From Polaribacter sejongensis (GTDB lineage Bacteria; Bacteroidota; Bacteroidia; Flavobacteriales; Flavobacteriaceae), in contig NZ_CP150667.1 of assembly GCF_038024065.1 (NCBI RefSeq), positions 1,681,501-1,745,500 on the forward strand: a DNA stretch of 64,000 bases, given 5' to 3'. The notes beneath the pieces were generated by a model. It was given only the letters and a program-made list of their open reading frames with translations, searched no databases and was not told the origin of the DNA. Both the position numbers and the translations under genes were made by a program. Of the stretch, positions 62,945-64,000 are shown in pieces (the first letter of the stretch is position 1; the number at the start of each line of letters is the position of its first letter).

Positions 62945-63832
62945 TTATTCAGCCATCAAATATAAGACTATTCTATCATATTTATCTAACGGAAAATCTA
63001 TGATATTTTTTAATTCAGAAATATTTTGAAGTTCAGCTACTTCATCTCTGTATTCAAAAATCTTTTTACACAACGAATAATCTATGTAAGGATTCTTTAA
63101 AAGCGCTTTAAATGAAGCTGTATTTACATTTATTTTATTGATAATTGGTTTCTCAACTATTTTAAATTTTGATAATACTTTATTAGCAACTTCTATATCT
63201 AATCCCCAAACTTCCTTTAATTGATCTTCAATAGAAAAGCCTTGTAGTTTTGTTCGATAGTTTACAATTCGCTCGGAGAAAGCGGCTCCGATTCCGCTTA
63301 TAGTTCTAAAATCCTGGGCAGTTGCTTTATTGATATCTGTAGTAGATACTTTCTTTTCCTTCTTTTTATAATAAGTTTGATTTCTACCTGAAGATGATGG
63401 GCTAGAATTTTGTTTGACAACCCAATCTGGAAACTTAAAATACGGTGCTATTTTATTTAATAATGAATCGGATATAAGGGTTACTTTCTGAAACTCAATT
63501 TTAGAGTTGACAAATTTATTTGTTTTTCTAAATGTTAATAACCTGTCTATTTCTTTTATAGACATGCCTAATTGTTCTCCTTTACTATCTGTGATATAAT
63601 TAGGATTAAAAGGATAAATTTTAGGTTTTCTATTCTCTATTTCAATAGTTCGTAAACTGTCTATTTGTTGATGAAATGCTAAAACCTGTTTAGAATTGAT
63701 GTCTATTTTGTCATCCGAAGAAAAATTACCAAAGACAATTACCGATTGTACGATAAGGATAAGTAGGATTAAAAAGAAAATCCCATTTCTTTGGCTTTTG
63801 TGATACCAGAAATGGGATTTTAATATTTTCAT
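62945..63832 (-). CDS. Helix-hairpin-helix (ComEA-like) membrane-anchored protein
   Basis: An N-terminal membrane anchor (GIFFLILLILIVQSVIVFG) is followed by repeated helix-hairpin-helix motifs: DINKATAQDFRTISGIGAAFSERIVNYR (about residues 163-190) and INVNTASFKALLKNPYIDYSLCKKIFEYR (about 233-261), with a degenerate one earlier (SDSLLNKIAPYF). Such motifs bind DNA without sequence preference; ComEA uses one in natural transformation, but many Bacteroidota have longer multi-HhH proteins of unknown role. It may act in DNA uptake, an inference only. Confidence 0.82.
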   Translation of the reverse strand: MKILKSHFWYHKSQRNGIFFLILLILIVQSVIVFGNFSSDDKIDINSKQVLAFHQQIDSLRTIEIENRKPKIYPFNPNYITDSKGEQLGMSIKEIDRLLTFRKTNKFVNSKIEFQKVTLISDSLLNKIAPYFKFPDWVVKQNSSPSSSGRNQTYYKKKEKKVSTTDINKATAQDFRTISGIGAAFSERIVNYRTKLQGFSIEDQLKEVWGLDIEVANKVLSKFKIVEKPIINKINVNTASFKALLKNPYIDYSLCKKIFEYRDEVAELQNISELKNIIDFPLDKYDRIVLYLMAE

Positions 63833-63842
63833 AAAAAGTGAT

Positions 63843-64000
63843 TTATGCTTCTGTCCTAGACTTTATAGCAGCCATGTACTTATTTAGTTCTTCTTTTACT
63901 TTAGGCGCAAGAATAATTAAACCGATCATATTTGGAACCATCATTGCAAAAACCATTGCATCAGAGAAACCAATTACAGAACCTAAACTTGCTGCCGCAC
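63843..64000 (-). CDS. Alanine/glycine:cation symporter, C-terminal end (partial)
   Basis: The minus-strand frame entering from the right edge ends [20 protein letters not shown] then [18 protein letters not shown], the last membrane helix and tail of AGCS-family sodium:alanine symporters. Only about 52 residues are in the window. It ends 10 bases before the helix-hairpin-helix gene, so AGCS, HhH and the dehydrogenase may form one operon. Confidence 0.75.
   Translation of the reverse strand, partial: AAASLGSVIGFSDAMVFAMMVPNMIGLIILAPKVKEELNKYMAAIKSRTEA

Noticed and set aside
1..64000. CRISPR array, restriction-modification, toxin-antitoxin or other defence system
   Set aside because: No regularly spaced direct repeats and no recognisable cas, methylase, nuclease-immunity or toxin-antitoxin gene pairs were seen; the NYN protein alone is not evidence of a defence locus.

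Overview
The window is low-GC DNA from a member of the Bacteroidota, most likely a marine Flavobacteriaceae of the Polaribacter/Tenacibaculum type. The signs are a T9SS C-terminal sorting domain, Asp-rich lipoprotein export signals (CSDDDDD), a TonB-dependent receptor with a CarboxypepD_reg-like start, promoters of the form TTTG-N16-20-TAnnTTTG, near absence of Shine-Dalgarno sequences, and families largely confined to the phylum (DUF4270, DUF3467, HYC_CC_PP). Genus is inferred from general resemblance only.

Layout. 1-5000: a secreted M64 metallopeptidase (5' end outside the window), a DUF3095 protein, a NYN nuclease-like protein and a TlpA-like thiol-disulfide lipoprotein. 5052-13201 (minus): accA, an EamA transporter, an LptF/G permease, tgt, an RluF-like pseudouridine synthase, an outer-membrane barrel and a DUF4270 lipoprotein. 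13432-17913: kelch-like lipoprotein, LytS/LytTR two-component pair, AlkB, and a sugar nucleotidyltransferase. 18316-26274 (plus): a coherent carbon-use block, aldA-fucP-lldD, an AraC regulator and lutABC. It would take L-fucose in and carry lactaldehyde through L-lactate to pyruvate, the terminal part of deoxysugar (fucose/rhamnose) catabolism. 26709-37908 (minus): a copper/silver resistance island with a HYC protein, CusA, CusC, an HMA-AraC fusion regulator, CopA, CusB and an HMA lipoprotein.

38685-46608: tRNA-Ser, aroC, an acyltransferase/esterase pair, a phytase with its TonB-dependent receptor, and a DUF3467 protein. 46805-59851 (minus) is the core translation/transcription block, in order of transcription tRNA-Thr, Tyr, Gly, Thr, tuf, tRNA-Trp, secE, nusG, rplK, rplA, rplJ, rplL, rpoB, rpoC. 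59957-61461 (minus): rpsU, a Xer recombinase and hpf. The right end holds an AGCS symporter (partial), a helix-hairpin-helix protein and an acyl-CoA dehydrogenase.

The most unusual signal is not a gene cluster but a set of small dispersed palindromic elements. They sit in transcribed spacers (tgt/lptG, rluF/tgt, downstream of lutC, rplL/rpoB, rpoB/rpoC, downstream of the acyl-CoA dehydrogenase), and one 45-bp element lies twice, in the same reading frame, inside cusA, where each copy encodes a near-identical 15-residue peptide. Other points are an rpsU gene with a perfect Shine-Dalgarno in a lineage that normally lacks one, a Tgt without its usual zinc cysteines, and a metal-binding domain fused to an AraC DNA-binding domain. 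I see no CRISPR array, prophage, insertion sequence or defence island.
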